From Flavobacterium anhuiense (lineage in GTDB: Bacteria > Bacteroidota > Bacteroidia > Flavobacteriales > Flavobacteriaceae), in assembly GCF_004151235.1 (NCBI RefSeq), contig NZ_JUIV01000002.1, positions 186,001 to 250,000 on the forward strand: a DNA stretch of 64,000 nt, written 5' to 3'. The translations under genes and the position numbers were made by a program. A model generated the notes under the pieces. That model worked only from the letters and a program-made list of their open reading frames with translations, did no database searches and was not told the origin of the DNA. Below are positions 17,326 through 26,013 of the stretch, piece after piece; the first letter of the stretch is position 1, and each line of letters begins with the position of its first letter.

Positions 17326-18072
17326 CTAGTTTTCTGCTTTGATCCAATCGTAACCCTTTTCCTCTAGCTCGTAAGCTAGCTCTTTTCCGCCAGATTTTAC
17401 GATTCTTCCGTTGTAAAGAACGTGAACGAAATCAGGAACGATATAATCTAATAGACGTTGGTAGTGCGTGATTACGATAATAGCGTTTTTGTCGCTCTTT
17501 AATTTGTTTACACCATTTGCAACGATTCTTAAAGCATCGATATCAAGACCAGAATCGGTTTCGTCAAGGATAGCTAATTTTGGCTCTAACATTGCCATTT
17601 GGAAAATTTCGTTTCTTTTTTTCTCTCCTCCAGAAAATCCTTCGTTTAGAGAACGAGAAAGAAATTTACGGTCGATTTCTAATAATTCAGATTTCTCACG
17701 AATTACTTTCAACATTTCGTTAGCAGGCATTTCTTCTTGTCCGTTTGCTTTACGAGTTTCGTTGATAGCCGTTTTCATGAAGTTAGTGACGCTAACTCCA
17801 GGAATTTCTACCGGATATTGAAAAGAAAGGAAAACTCCTTTGTGCGCTCTTTCTTCAGGAGCTAAATCAGCAAGATCTTCTCCGTCAAGAATAACTTCTC
17901 CGTCTGTAACCTCATAATTTTCGTTTCCTGCAATTACAGCAGAAAGTGTACTTTTTCCAGAACCGTTTGGTCCCATAATAGCGTGAACTTCTCCAGCTTT
18001 TACTTCTATATTAATTCCTTTAAGGATTTCTTTATCACCAATTGCGGCGTGAAGGTTTTTTATTGATAACAT
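17326..18072 (-). CDS. sufC: Fe-S cluster assembly ATPase SufC
   Basis: SufC is the ABC-type ATPase of the SufBC2D scaffold. The protein of 248 residues has Walker A GPNGSGKST, the variant signature GFSGGEKKRNE and Walker B LAILDETDSGLD, all characteristic of SufC. I chose the ATG at 18070-18072 (MLSIKNLH). The longer frame from 18102 adds ten residues that are encoded by intergenic heptamer repeats. It lies between sufB and sufD in the minus-strand operon. Confidence 0.95.
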   Translation of the reverse strand: MLSIKNLHAAIGDKEILKGINIEVKAGEVHAIMGPNGSGKSTLSAVIAGNENYEVTDGEVILDGEDLADLAPEERAHKGVFLSFQYPVEIPGVSVTNFMKTAINETRKANGQEEMPANEMLKVIREKSELLEIDRKFLSRSLNEGFSGGEKKRNEIFQMAMLEPKLAILDETDSGLDIDALRIVANGVNKLKSDKNAIIVITHYQRLLDYIVPDFVHVLYNGRIVKSGGKELAYELEEKGYDWIKAEN

Positions 18073-18081
18073 CTTTTTTTT

Positions 18082-18109
18082 GTTTAAAGTTTCAAGTTTC
18101 AAGTTCTCA
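18082..18109. repeat. four in-register heptamers upstream of sufC
   Basis: GTTTAAA, GTTTCAA, GTTTCAA and GTTCTCA run end to end in exact period 7 (18082-18109), just upstream of the true sufC start. Confidence 0.8.
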
Positions 18110-18192
18110 GTTGTGCTAAAAAACGAAACTTTGAAAAATCTTTTATTTTAATATGATATAAAATTCTTTTTTAATGGTTAAAAACTCGGTTC

Positions 18193-19641
18193 TTAACCTA
18201 CAGATCCTTCTAAAGAAATCTCTAATAATTTTTGAGCTTCAACAGCAAATTCCATTGGAAGTTTGTTCAAGACATCCTTACTGAAACCGTTTACAATTAA
18301 GGCAATCGCTTTTTCAGTCGGAATACCTCTTTGGTTGCAATAGAAAACCTGATCTTCTCCAATTTTACTTGTAGTTGCTTCGTGCTCGATTTTTGCAGTT
18401 GGATTTTTACTTTCGATGTATGGGAAAGTATGTGCACCACAATTGTTACCCATTAATAATGAGTCACATTGAGAAAAGTTTCTTGCATTCTCTGCTCTTG
18501 GCGAGATTTGCACTAAACCACGGTAGCTATTTTGTGATTTTCCAGCCGAAATACCTTTAGAAATAATAGTCGATTTAGTGTTTTTACCTAAATGGATCAT
18601 TTTTGTTCCAGTATCCGCTTGTTGGAAATTATTAGTTACAGCAATAGAATAAAATTCTCCTACTGAATTATCTCCTTTTAATACACAAGAAGGATATTTC
18701 CAAGTAACGGCAGAACCTGTTTCAACTTGTGTCCAAGAAATTTTAGCGTTTGTTTCGCATAAACCTCTTTTGGTTACAAAGTTGTAAACTCCGCCTTTTC
18801 CTTCTTTGTTTCCAGGGAACCAGTTTTGAACGGTAGAATATTTAATTTCAGCATCGTCCAAAGCGATTAATTCAACCACAGCAGCGTGCAATTGATTTTC
18901 GTCACGGCTTGGAGCTGTACATCCTTCAAGGTAAGAAACGTAGCTTCCTTCATCAGCTATAACTAGAGTTCTTTCGAATTGTCCAGTTCCTGCTTGATTA
19001 ATTCTGAAATAAGTTGAAAGTTCCATTGGGCATTTAACGCCTTTTGGAATATAACAGAAACTTCCGTCAGAGAAAACTGCTGAGTTTAACGCTGCGTAGA
19101 AGTTATCTTTTTGAGGTACAACAGTTCCTAAATATTTTTTAACTAATTCAGGATGTTCTTTAATAGCTTCAGAAATCGGACAAAAAATAATTCCTTTTTC
19201 TGCTAAAGTTTTTTTGAAAGTTGTTGCTACCGAAACAGAATCGACTACAATATCCATTGCGATATTGTTCATTTTTTTCTGTTCGTCGATAGAAATTCCT
19301 AACTTTTTGTACATCTCTAATAATTCTGGATCAACATCGTCTAGAGTTTTATTAGGATCTACTTGTTTTGGAGCTGAATAATATGAAATTGCCTGAAAAT
19401 CTGGTTTTTCATAACTTACGTTTGCCCATTCTGGTTCGATCATTTCTTTCCAAGCGCGGAAAGCCTCGATGCGCCATTCGGTCATCCATTCAGGTTCTTC
19501 TTTTTTAAGAGAAATAGCTCTTACAATTTCTTCGTTTAAGCCAATAGGGAAAGTTTCAGATTCTATATTGGTATAAAATCCGTACTCATATTCTTTAGTT
19601 TCCAGTTCGATCTTTAAATCGTCTTCGGTGTATTTGCTCAT
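18193..19641 (-). CDS. sufB: Fe-S cluster assembly scaffold SufB
   Basis: SufB is the main scaffold subunit of the SUF machine. The 482-residue protein has all the usual landmarks: [20 protein letters not shown], the [23 protein letters not shown] block, [11 protein letters not shown], and the C-terminal [17 protein letters not shown] with [22 protein letters not shown]. It lies between hesB/iscA and sufC. Confidence 0.96.
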   Translation of the reverse strand: MSKYTEDDLKIELETKEYEYGFYTNIESETFPIGLNEEIVRAISLKKEEPEWMTEWRIEAFRAWKEMIEPEWANVSYEKPDFQAISYYSAPKQVDPNKTLDDVDPELLEMYKKLGISIDEQKKMNNIAMDIVVDSVSVATTFKKTLAEKGIIFCPISEAIKEHPELVKKYLGTVVPQKDNFYAALNSAVFSDGSFCYIPKGVKCPMELSTYFRINQAGTGQFERTLVIADEGSYVSYLEGCTAPSRDENQLHAAVVELIALDDAEIKYSTVQNWFPGNKEGKGGVYNFVTKRGLCETNAKISWTQVETGSAVTWKYPSCVLKGDNSVGEFYSIAVTNNFQQADTGTKMIHLGKNTKSTIISKGISAGKSQNSYRGLVQISPRAENARNFSQCDSLLMGNNCGAHTFPYIESKNPTAKIEHEATTSKIGEDQVFYCNQRGIPTEKAIALIVNGFSKDVLNKLPMEFAVEAQKLLEISLEGSVG

Positions 19642-19727
19642 TATTTTTGTTGTTGTCTAATGTTTTGAAGTCTAAAATTCGAAAAGTCAATCAAAGTCTT
19701 TATGACTTGAGAACTTTCAGCTTTTGA

Positions 19728-20057
19728 CTAAAGAGAAAATGATTCTCCGCATCCGCAAGTTCTACTCGCGTTAGGATTATTGAAAACAAAACCTTTTCCG
19801 TTCAATCCGCCAGAAAATTCTAAGATTGTTCCAGCTAAATAAAGGAATGATTTTTTTTCAACAGCAATAGATATATCGTTGTCTACAAATATTTTGTCGT
19901 CGTCGTTTTTGGTTTTATCAAATTTTAACTCATATGATAAACCAGAGCATCCGCCGCTTTTAACACCAACTCTTACGTAGTCGTGCGCAGCATCAAAACC
20001 GTCGTCTTTCATTAAGTCGATGATTTTCTTTTTGGCAGTATCAGAAACTTTTATCAT
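19728..20057 (-). CDS. A-type Fe-S carrier (HesB/IscA/SufA family)
   Basis: This 109-residue A-type carrier binds and transfers Fe-S clusters or iron. The three ligand cysteines are present: GGCSGLSY and the C-terminal CGCGESF. I chose the ATG at 20055-20057 (MIKVSDTAKKK); the upstream start at 20087 adds ten residues not typical of the family. It is the first gene of the sufB-C-D transcript. A TATCTTTG box lies about 100 bases upstream. Confidence 0.92.
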   Translation of the reverse strand: MIKVSDTAKKKIIDLMKDDGFDAAHDYVRVGVKSGGCSGLSYELKFDKTKNDDDKIFVDNDISIAVEKKSFLYLAGTILEFSGGLNGKGFVFNNPNASRTCGCGESFSL

Positions 20058-20155
20058 GGTTCTTAGATGTTTGTTTTTAATGAACATTTTACTTCTGTAT
20101 AAAAATTATTACAGATTTAAAACGCTAATTTTCAATGTTAAATAGAAATTGTCTG

Positions 20156-20163
20156 CAAAGATA
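20156..20163 (-). promoter_or_regulatory. candidate -7 box of the hesB-sufBCD operon
   Basis: The minus strand reads TATCTTTG, an exact match to TAnnTTTG, giving a leader of about 90 bases to the hesB start. The -33 position has only GTTATGG. Confidence 0.5.
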
Positions 20164-20363
20164 CGACTTAAAAACCTTTTTCCATAACGGTTCACATTAT
20201 TATAACAAATGAGAAAATAGATAATACTTATTTTGACAAAATCGTTCTTAAAAATAGTTTCAAATTTACAGGAAAACTAATCTTTTGAAATTAAGCTGCA
20301 AATATCGCTCCTAAATGTTAAAAAACAAGTATTTCTACTGATTAAAGCCATTTTTTATTCAAT

Positions 20364-20371
20364 TATTTTTG
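20364..20371 (+). promoter_or_regulatory. candidate -7 box for the coiled-coil protein
   Basis: TATTTTTG matches TAnnTTTG and lies 19 bases before the ATG at 20391. The -33 element is not convincing. Confidence 0.45.
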
Positions 20372-20390
20372 CAAAAAAATTGGAGTAATT

Positions 20391-21311
20391 ATGAAAAAAC
20401 AAAATGAAATAAAGTGGTTTAAACCCTTGTTTGCTATAATTTTTGTTTTAGGAGTAGGTGCTGTAGTCTGGGTTTTTAGCAGTGAACCTGAAAAGAATGA
20501 TAGTGAAGCTAAAGAAGAAAGTATTGCCAATACCATCTCATTTGAAAGTAAAGAAACAAGTGAGCAGAAGAATATTTTGGATTCTCTAAATACATTAAAA
20601 AATGCATACGATCAGGCTATTTTAGAAAAAACAGCTTTATCTAAAGAATTAGAGTTAGAGCGTAAAAATGTTGAGAACTTAGTCGCAATTATTAAAGCTT
20701 CTAATAATCCATCGGCGGAGCAGATTAAAGTTTATCGAAATCAGCTTTCAGATTTGAATGCATCATTAGAAAGCAGAGTTCAGGAAATTAAAAAACTGAA
20801 ATCTCAAAATAAAAATTTATTGACCGAAATTGAAAGCCAGAATGTTGTCATGTATAAACAAAAGGTGGAAAACGACACATTGATTTCGAAACAAAAGAAA
20901 TTAGAATCGACTTTAAAAGATGCTTCAAAATTGTATCTAAGCAATTTTAAAGCAGTTGCGCTTCGTGAAAAAAGTTCTGGAGCCGAATTGGAAACAACGA
21001 AAGCAAAGAATACCAAAAAGCTTAAAATTAGTTTTACTGTTAACGGAAATGCTGTTGCAAAAACGGGAAGAAAAGTTTTTTATGTTCAGGTTTTAGATCA
21101 GAAAAACACTGTTTTAGGTGATAATAAACTAATTGAATTTGGTAATGATAAAGCGCTTGTTTACAGTTTTATAGTAAGTACAGATTTTCAGGGCAAGTCG
21201 GTAAATGCGTACGGAATTTTAAACGCAGATCAGTTTAAGAAAGGAACTTATTTTGTGAATTACTTTGATAAGCAGGAAATAATGGGAAGCACTTCGGTAA
21301 CTTTAGAATAA
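20391..21311 (+). CDS. membrane-anchored coiled-coil protein of unknown function
   Basis: This 306-residue protein has one N-terminal transmembrane helix (about 11-29, PLFAIIFVLGVGAVVWVF) with an inside-positive start. A long coiled coil (about 58-190, rich in Leu/Lys/Glu heptads such as LDSLNTLKNAYDQAILEKTALSKEL) is followed by a C-terminal beta domain (about 210-306, KISFTVNGNAVAKTGRKVFYVQVLD). It should project into the periplasm. Similar proteins in Flavobacteria are annotated as hypothetical or chromosome-partitioning-like because of the coil; I see no basis for a DNA role. It has its own promoter box. Confidence 0.75.
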   Translation: MKKQNEIKWFKPLFAIIFVLGVGAVVWVFSSEPEKNDSEAKEESIANTISFESKETSEQKNILDSLNTLKNAYDQAILEKTALSKELELERKNVENLVAIIKASNNPSAEQIKVYRNQLSDLNASLESRVQEIKKLKSQNKNLLTEIESQNVVMYKQKVENDTLISKQKKLESTLKDASKLYLSNFKAVALREKSSGAELETTKAKNTKKLKISFTVNGNAVAKTGRKVFYVQVLDQKNTVLGDNKLIEFGNDKALVYSFIVSTDFQGKSVNAYGILNADQFKKGTYFVNYFDKQEIMGSTSVTLE

Positions 21312-21356
21312 AAGTTTTTTTGACTTTAAAATTTAGCAAAAGGAGTTTGAATTTTC

Positions 21357-21364
21357 TAGCTTTG
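21357..21364 (+). promoter_or_regulatory. candidate -7 box for the MBL hydrolase
   Basis: TAGCTTTG is an exact TAnnTTTG match 21 bases before the start codon at 21386. No TTG at the right distance was found. Confidence 0.4.
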
Positions 21365-21385
21365 TTCTTTTAGAAAATTATTCTC

Positions 21386-22243
21386 ATGAAACTTTACCCA
21401 ATAGAATCCGGAAATTTTAAACTAGACGGAGGCGCGATGTTTGGCGTTGTTCCTAAAACTATTTGGAATAAAACCAATCCTGCCGATGCCAATAATTTAA
21501 TTGACATTGCTGCTCGATGTTTATTGATCGAAGACGGAAATCGTCTTATTTTGATTGATACAGGAATGGGCGATAAACAATCAGAAAAGTTTTTTGGGTA
21601 TTATTCGCTTTGGGGTTCGCATTCTTTAGATAAATCTTTAGCAAAATACGGATTCAATCGAGATGATATTACGGATGTTTTTATGACGCATCTTCATTTT
21701 GATCACTGCGGAGGAAGTGTTCAATGGAATGCCAATAAAACGGGTTATGAGCCAGCTTTTAAAAATGCTAAATTTTGGACAAACGAAAATCATTGGGAAT
21801 GGGCAACAAAACCTAATGCCCGTGAAAAAGCATCTTTCTTATCTGAAAATATCCTTCCAATGCAAGAAAGCGGACAGTTGAATTTTATTGAAAGACCTGA
21901 ATCTGATTTTGGTTTTTCGGCAGCACTTGGTTTTGATATTTATTATGTTGATGGCCACACCGAAAAACAAATGATTCCGTACATAAAATACCAAGATAAA
22001 ACGATTGTTTTTTGTGCCGATTTATTAGCAACAGCGGGACATATTCCCCTTCCGTATGTAATGGGTTACGATACACGACCTTTGCTGACAATGCCGGAGA
22101 AATCAAAATTCTTGAATTTGGCAGCAGATAATAATCATTATTTGTTTTTAGAACACGATGCACACAATCAAATTATTACTGTTGAACATACCGAAAAAGG
22201 GGTTCGATTGAAAGATGTTTTTACTTGCGAAGAGATTCTTTAA
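21386..22243 (+). CDS. metallo-beta-lactamase-fold hydrolase
   Basis: This 285-residue cytosolic enzyme has the dinuclear zinc site THLHFDHCGG (His102, His104, Asp106, His107), a third histidine in YVDGHTEKQ, an aspartate in VFCADLLA and a histidine in LEHDAHNQ. The layout resembles lactonase and quorum-quenching-like members of the superfamily, with an N-terminal hairpin (FGVVPKTIW) seen in that group. The substrate is unknown. No signal peptide is present. It is transcribed singly and ends at a terminator shared with the converging LRR gene. Confidence 0.85.
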   Translation: MKLYPIESGNFKLDGGAMFGVVPKTIWNKTNPADANNLIDIAARCLLIEDGNRLILIDTGMGDKQSEKFFGYYSLWGSHSLDKSLAKYGFNRDDITDVFMTHLHFDHCGGSVQWNANKTGYEPAFKNAKFWTNENHWEWATKPNAREKASFLSENILPMQESGQLNFIERPESDFGFSAALGFDIYYVDGHTEKQMIPYIKYQDKTIVFCADLLATAGHIPLPYVMGYDTRPLLTMPEKSKFLNLAADNNHYLFLEHDAHNQIITVEHTEKGVRLKDVFTCEEIL

Positions 22244-22260
22244 ACGAATAAATTAAACAT

Positions 22261-22302
22261 AAAAAATCCCATTTTCAATATTGCTGAAAATGGGATTTTT
22301 TT
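22261..22302. terminator. bidirectional terminator with AAAATCCCATTTTCA stem
   Basis: A 17-bp perfect stem (22261-22277 with 22285-22301) and a 7-base loop, with A and T runs at both ends, lies between converging genes. The 16-nt stem core is identical to that of the terminator at 25253-25290. Confidence 0.9.
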
Positions 22303-22319
22303 ATTTAAAGCATTGAAAT

Positions 22320-25127
22320 CTATTCTACTATCACTTTTTTCGCTGAAGCAGAATCTCCGCCAATTAAGTAGATATAGTAAACTCCTTTTGGTAGTCCAGA
22401 TAAACTAATTGAATGATCTGTGTTTCCTGAATTTAAAGTAAATGATTTTACGAGCTGACCCAAAGCGTTATATACCGTTGCTTTTTCTAAAGATGCGTTC
22501 TGAATGTTAACTTCTCCTCTTGTTGGGTTTGGATACATTACAATTTTTGAAAACAATAAATCTTCAGTTCCAAGTAATTTACACGATGAAGAATAACTTG
22601 TAGTAGCTTCTTTGATATGTGACCAATTTGCATTAGAAAAATCAACATCGTCGACTTGAATACAGCTCAATTTAAGATTTTGCAAGAAACTTGTTGCGTC
22701 GCCATATGCTGCTTTTTTTCCAGTCTGAGAAGGCAATATAAAGTTTCTGTTGTTACCATTTTGAACATTTAATGATGTTAAAGGATTGAATTCAACAAAA
22801 ATAAGTTCTAAAAGAGGATTATGGCTTAAATCTAAAGTGGTTAATTGATTATGGCTTAAGTTTAAATATCTTAAAAGAAGATTTTGACTAAGATCAATCT
22901 CTGTTAATTGGTTATCATTAAGATATAACCATACTAATTTTGGATTTGAAGTAACATCGATTTCAGAAATGTTCGTATTGATACAATTTAATTGATTCAA
23001 ATTAGGAAGATTAGATACATTTAAAGTTGTCAAATTATTTCTTCCGCAATAAATAGTTTCTAATTCTGGATTTTCTGAAAAATCTATACTTGTCAATAAA
23101 TTTTGATCGGCAACTAAAATATGAAGTTTTTTATTTTGCGATAAATCAATCGCTGGAACTAGATTGTTACTGAATGATAAATTGTATAATTCTGTATTTG
23201 CTGTAACATCTAAACTTGATAAATTATTGAAGTCTAAACCTAATCTTGTTAGATGTTTATTATTGCTAACATTAATACTGCTGATTGAATTGTCAATACA
23301 TTCTAGAGCAATTAAAGCTGTAAAATCTTCGATTCCAGTTAAATCAGAAATGTTTGAGCTAGATAAATTTAATGAAGTTACTTTAAGTACACTCTCCGTT
23401 TTAACTTTTCCATTTTTACCATCTGTATCAATTTCTAAAGCAATTAATGCATCTTCAAAATTAGAATCTGGTATTAAAGTGTATTGTGTACAATCTTCGT
23501 TGTAATTTGCTGTAGCATCTTTAAGAGCAGTCCAATTTGTATTAGAATAGGCAACATCATCAACTTCAATACAGCTTAAGTTTGTATTTGAAGTAAAATT
23601 AGAACTAAGATCTAAATTTAAATTATTGCCATTCTTTATGCTTAATTTTTCTAAAGTATTGTTAGTACAATCTAAAAGAGTTAAAGAAGCATTTTTAGAA
23701 AGATTTAATGTTACTAGTAAATTTCCTGAACAATTTAAACTGTTTAAAGCAGTAAAACCGCTAATACCCGTTAAGTCTTTAATAGAACTTGAAGAAACAT
23801 CCAAAGAAGTTACACTCGAAATACTGCTGTTTAAAACAGTTCCGTTTTGACCGTCGGTATCGATTCCTAAATCAATTAATTTCTCTTCAAAAGCAAGATC
23901 TGGTATAGGTGTAACTAGAGAACAGTCAAAAGTTAAATATGAAGCAGTAGTTTCTTTAAATGTAGACCAATTTTGATTCGTATAAAGCGCATTATCAACG
24001 ACAATACAAGTTAATAGTGGATTTTGTGTAAAATCAATCTCGCTTATATTTAAAGGAATAGAACCATTGTTTCCATTTTTTAGATTTACTGTTGTCAGCA
24101 ATTTATTGTTGGCGCAAAGCAATGAAGTTAAAGCAGTATTATTTGATAAATCTAAACTTGTAAATTGGTTAGATTGGCACCAAAGCGCACTTAACTTAGT
24201 GTTGTGCGAAAAATCAATATTACCTAACTGGTTGGATGTACAAAAAAAGTACATTAATTCAGTATTTTTGGAAAGATCTATAGTTGTAAAGCTATTATAA
24301 TTAAGATTTAAGGTTTGAAGATTAATATTAGCAGAAAGATTTAAAGCACTCAAATTATTAAAAGAAAGATCTAGGTAAGTTAGAGCGGTATTTTTGGAAA
24401 GGTCTACAGAAGAAATTGTATTTGACATGCAATTTAAAGATGTCAACGATTTAAAATCTTCTATTCCTGTTAAGTCACTAATATTACTGTAATAAAGATC
24501 TAAAGTTTCTACAGAAGCAATGTCTGAAGTCAAAACTTGCCCATCAGCAGTTCCAGAATCGATTCCTAAAGCAATTAATTTGTTCTCAAAATTAATGTCT
24601 GGAATTTGCGTGTATTGAGGTACATCTACAACAGAAACATTATCAACTAAAATTTCTGAAGTTGTTGTTCCTTTTGCCCAAATAATAACTCCTATATTTT
24701 TAGTTGCTGTAGCTACATAATCAAATTCAATTTTTCTCCATTCTGAATTCGAAGTATTATTGTCAATAGAACTTGTAATTGGCGTCTGCCAAACATCAGA
24801 ATCTATTAAACCTAATTCAACAGAAGTAATAGAGCCTGAAACCAATTTATGGTAACCAGTAACTCTATAAGTTTTACCAGTTTCTACAGGGAAATAAGCG
24901 GTAGTAAACATATAATTAAGAGTACCACTTGTTATTTCTATTTTGGTACTCGAATTTCCATTCTGATGATCGGAATCTTGATAAAGAAGTCCGCTGAAAA
25001 ATCGACCCCAACTATCTGGTTGAGATGAAGATGCCCAATTTTCAAAATCTCCGTTTGAAACTAAATTGGTTTGTGCATAAATAGAAAAATTTGCTAATAA
25101 AAGCAGTAAAAGTAATTTTGTTTTCAT
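22320..25127 (-). CDS. secreted leucine-rich-repeat protein with T9SS sorting domain
   Basis: This 935-residue surface or secreted protein begins with a signal peptide (MKTKLLLLLLLANFSIYAQ). A jelly-roll domain at about 20-170 (NLVSNGDFENWASS) is followed by three LRR blocks. Each block opens with an IPD-x-x-FE-x-x-LI cap and closes with VDDV-x-Y/F-S/T-N-x-NW. The repeats are 21-22 residues long, in the pattern L-xx-LD-L-S-x-N-x-x-L-xx-L. The C-terminal 80 residues are a type A T9SS domain (MYPNPTRGEVNIQN to GVYYIYLIGG). Binding or adhesion is likely, but the ligand is unknown. It is a paralogue of the 1468-residue protein upstream and has its own matching promoter at 25153-25197. Confidence 0.88.
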   Translation of the reverse strand: MKTKLLLLLLLANFSIYAQTNLVSNGDFENWASSSQPDSWGRFFSGLLYQDSDHQNGNSSTKIEITSGTLNYMFTTAYFPVETGKTYRVTGYHKLVSGSITSVELGLIDSDVWQTPITSSIDNNTSNSEWRKIEFDYVATATKNIGVIIWAKGTTTSEILVDNVSVVDVPQYTQIPDINFENKLIALGIDSGTADGQVLTSDIASVETLDLYYSNISDLTGIEDFKSLTSLNCMSNTISSVDLSKNTALTYLDLSFNNLSALNLSANINLQTLNLNYNSFTTIDLSKNTELMYFFCTSNQLGNIDFSHNTKLSALWCQSNQFTSLDLSNNTALTSLLCANNKLLTTVNLKNGNNGSIPLNISEIDFTQNPLLTCIVVDNALYTNQNWSTFKETTASYLTFDCSLVTPIPDLAFEEKLIDLGIDTDGQNGTVLNSSISSVTSLDVSSSSIKDLTGISGFTALNSLNCSGNLLVTLNLSKNASLTLLDCTNNTLEKLSIKNGNNLNLDLSSNFTSNTNLSCIEVDDVAYSNTNWTALKDATANYNEDCTQYTLIPDSNFEDALIALEIDTDGKNGKVKTESVLKVTSLNLSSSNISDLTGIEDFTALIALECIDNSISSINVSNNKHLTRLGLDFNNLSSLDVTANTELYNLSFSNNLVPAIDLSQNKKLHILVADQNLLTSIDFSENPELETIYCGRNNLTTLNVSNLPNLNQLNCINTNISEIDVTSNPKLVWLYLNDNQLTEIDLSQNLLLRYLNLSHNQLTTLDLSHNPLLELIFVEFNPLTSLNVQNGNNRNFILPSQTGKKAAYGDATSFLQNLKLSCIQVDDVDFSNANWSHIKEATTSYSSSCKLLGTEDLLFSKIVMYPNPTRGEVNIQNASLEKATVYNALGQLVKSFTLNSGNTDHSISLSGLPKGVYYIYLIGGDSASAKKVIVE

Positions 25128-25152
25128 AGGCTAAATGCAGTTTTTGGATTTG

Positions 25153-25197
25153 CAATGATACAATATCCATTTTATTATTTTTTACGGAAAGACGTAA
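25153..25197 (-). promoter_or_regulatory. LRR-gene promoter with TTACG-N6-CGTAA dyad
   Basis: On the minus strand a dyad TTACG-N6-CGTAA (25182-25197) is followed after 21 bases by TATCATTG (25153-25160), a -7-like box, then after 25 bases by the ATG. The other LRR gene has the same three elements at exactly the same distances (30446-30490), which argues strongly for function. The dyad sits where the -33 element should be, as expected for an activator site. Confidence 0.7.
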
Positions 25198-25252
25198 CGC
25201 AAAAGAAATTTTACAAAAGATAAAAGAATGACAATTAGAAATATTCAAATAA

Positions 25253-25290
25253 AAAAATCCCATTTTCAACTGAATGAAAATGGGATTTTT
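25253..25290 (-). terminator. terminator after the fibronectin-III lipoprotein
   Basis: A 16-bp perfect stem (25253-25268 with 25275-25290) with a 6-base loop and A/T tracts at its ends follows the stop at 25306. It separates the LRR2-lipoprotein transcript from the next LRR gene and shares its stem sequence with 22261-22302. Confidence 0.85.
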
Positions 25291-25305
25291 AACTATTTCT
25301 AATTT

Positions 25306-26010
25306 TTAATTGGTTTGAAACTTCCAGATTTGACCAACAGTTTCACCGCCTTGATTGTCTTTTACAACAACTCTCCAGTAGTATTGTTTAGTCGATTCTA
25401 AAGTTACATTTAATGTATTTGGCTTAATATTGTCACCAACTTTTTTGACTGGTGGATTTACAATATCAAGGAAAACATCATACGTTAACTGATCTGCAGT
25501 ATCAACATCAGATCCTATCCAGCCTAAAGTTGCAGAAGTAGTCGTTAATCTACTATTTATTGCAGGCTCAGTTAAAGTCGGAGCAAATGGCAAATGATTT
25601 ACGACCGCAGTTCCAGCAGTGTAAAATTTGAAAGTTGAAGAATAAGCGCTTGATAAACCTTTACTATCCGTAGCTTTTACTCTCCAATAATATGCTGTGT
25701 TTTTATCTAAAGCTAAACTGCTTGTTGAAAGCGATGAATTTTCAAGTGTGCTTACAATTTGCGCAAATCCGTTGTCTTTTGCAATTTGAATCTGATAGAC
25801 AATAACATCTTTCTGCGCATCTGTAGAGGCATTCCATTGAAAAGAAACATTGTTGTCTAAACATAGTTTATTGTCAGCTGGTGCAGCTAATACAGGAACT
25901 GTAGGTGCAGTATTAGCTGCAGGCGGAGTAACTTCTGGATCGTCTCCGCCACCTCCGCCACAGGCAGCAAATAGTAAACAAACAATTGATAAGTATATAG
26001 AATTCTTCAT
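25306..26010 (-). CDS. surface lipoprotein with two fibronectin type III domains
   Basis: This 234-residue lipoprotein has lipobox FAAC (Cys17), followed by a glycine-acidic linker GGGGGDDPEV that may promote surface export. Two FN3 modules follow. The first is about residues 38-132 (LAAPADNKLCLDNNVSFQWNASTDAQKDVIVYQIQIAKD to YYWRVKATDSKGLSS). The second is about 140-234 (ATLGWIGSDVDTADQLTYDVFLD to YYWRVVVKDNQGG). It starts three bases after the stop of the 1468-residue LRR protein and must be co-transcribed. It may dock or display the LRR protein, which is inference from position. Confidence 0.82.
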   Translation of the reverse strand: MKNSIYLSIVCLLFAACGGGGGDDPEVTPPAANTAPTVPVLAAPADNKLCLDNNVSFQWNASTDAQKDVIVYQIQIAKDNGFAQIVSTLENSSLSTSSLALDKNTAYYWRVKATDSKGLSSAYSSTFKFYTAGTAVVNHLPFAPTLTEPAINSRLTTTSATLGWIGSDVDTADQLTYDVFLDIVNPPVKKVGDNIKPNTLNVTLESTKQYYWRVVVKDNQGGETVGQIWKFQTN

Positions 26011-26013
26011 TTT

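Larger units (their letters stand above)
20058..20390. other. divergent intergenic region, suf versus coiled-coil gene
   Basis: These 333 bases hold two minus-strand TAnnTTTG boxes (TATCTTTG at 20156-20163 and TAAATTTG at 20261-20268), facing suf, and one plus-strand box (TATTTTTG at 20364-20371), facing the coiled-coil gene. No further gene, repeat or RNA was seen. No IscR- or Fur-like operator was recognised. Confidence 0.6.

Noticed and set aside
18073..18102. N-terminal extension of SufC from an upstream ATG
   Set aside because: The added residues are encoded by intergenic heptamer repeats and are absent from the usual SufC start.
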